Part shown: piece after piece, positions 9,779 through 9,880 of the stretch | Layout: the number at the start of each line of letters is the position of its first letter | How positions within the stretch are numbered: position 1 is the first letter of the stretch | DNA from: WTAW01 sp050124775 | GTDB taxonomy: Bacteria; Acidobacteriota; Aminicenantia; Aminicenantales; Aminicenantaceae | Length of the DNA stretch: 9,880 nucleotides | Assembly: GCA_050124775.1 (NCBI GenBank) | Contig: JASFEP010000147.1 | Span: forward strand, 1 to 9,880 | Reading direction: 5' to 3' | The notes under the pieces: model-generated | Told to the model about the DNA's origin: nothing | Database searches by the model: none | What the model saw: the letters and a program-made list of their open reading frames with translations, nothing else | Program-made: the position numbers and the translations under genes

Positions 9779-9880
9779 GGCAAAGTTTGAGAGGACGAAG
9801 CCGCATTTAAACATAGGGACGATTGGGCATGTGGATCATGGGAAGACGACGTTGACGGCGGCGATAACGAAGGTATTGAA
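9771..9880 (+). CDS. tuf: translation elongation factor Tu, N-terminal fragment (3' end outside window)
   Basis: EF-Tu is the GTPase that delivers aminoacyl-tRNA to the ribosomal A site and one of the most abundant bacterial proteins. The 36 visible codons begin MAKAKFERTKPHLNIGTIGH and contain the P-loop GHVDHGKT (19-26), which distinguishes it from EF-G (AHIDAGKT). Its place directly after fusA is the standard str-operon position. Codon use in this fragment is striking: all six Thr are ACG, all three Gly are GGG, all five Lys are AAG, and two of three Ile are ATA. That is unlike the mixed use in fusA and rpsL. Whether a second tuf copy exists cannot be seen from here. Confidence 0.97.
   Translation, partial: MAKAKFERTKPHLNIGTIGHVDHGKTTLTAAITKVL

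Overview
The window is a stretch of bacterial core-machinery genes, all on the + strand: the 3' part of rpoB, complete rpoC, rpsL, rpsG and fusA, and the first 36 codons of tuf. This is the classic junction between the RNA polymerase beta/beta' operon and the streptomycin (str) operon. I see no mobile element, CRISPR array, tRNA, rRNA, toxin or defence gene, and nothing that looks like a new multi-gene system. The interesting material is in the two larger gaps (6486-6606 and 9618-9770) and in a few protein-level details.

Organism: a Gram-negative-type bacterium of middling G+C. Beta' carries a large trigger-loop insertion of the E. coli SI3 type, and nearly every catalytic and zinc-ligand residue in beta' has the same number as in E. 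coli. Beta carries an SI2-type insertion, lacks an E. coli stretch near its C-terminus, and has an extra segment of about 43 residues near the window's 5' edge. Unlike in E. coli, rpoC runs directly into rpsL, as in many non-enterobacterial phyla, and no L7Ae-type gene of the Firmicutes kind lies between them. My best guess is an Acidobacteriota/Aminicenantota-like or deltaproteobacterial lineage. That rests on remembered family features, so confidence is low.

Layout: rpoB (open from base 1 to 2346) overlaps rpoC (2343-6485) in an ATGA junction, with a tandem ATG-ATG at the rpoC start. A 121-bp gap follows. It holds a near-consensus sigma70-type promoter and, right at the predicted transcription start, a 12-bp stem-loop. 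Then come rpsL (6607-6996, TTG start), rpsG (7008-7478), fusA (7524-9617, TTG start), a 153-bp gap with a possible 36-codon leader ORF that overlaps the next start, and tuf (from 9771).

Together: beta and beta' form the catalytic core of RNA polymerase. S12 and S7 belong to the 30S decoding centre and head. EF-G and EF-Tu drive translocation and aminoacyl-tRNA delivery. No intrinsic terminator is visible between rpoC and rpsL, so str genes can probably be read both from the rpo operon and from their own promoter.
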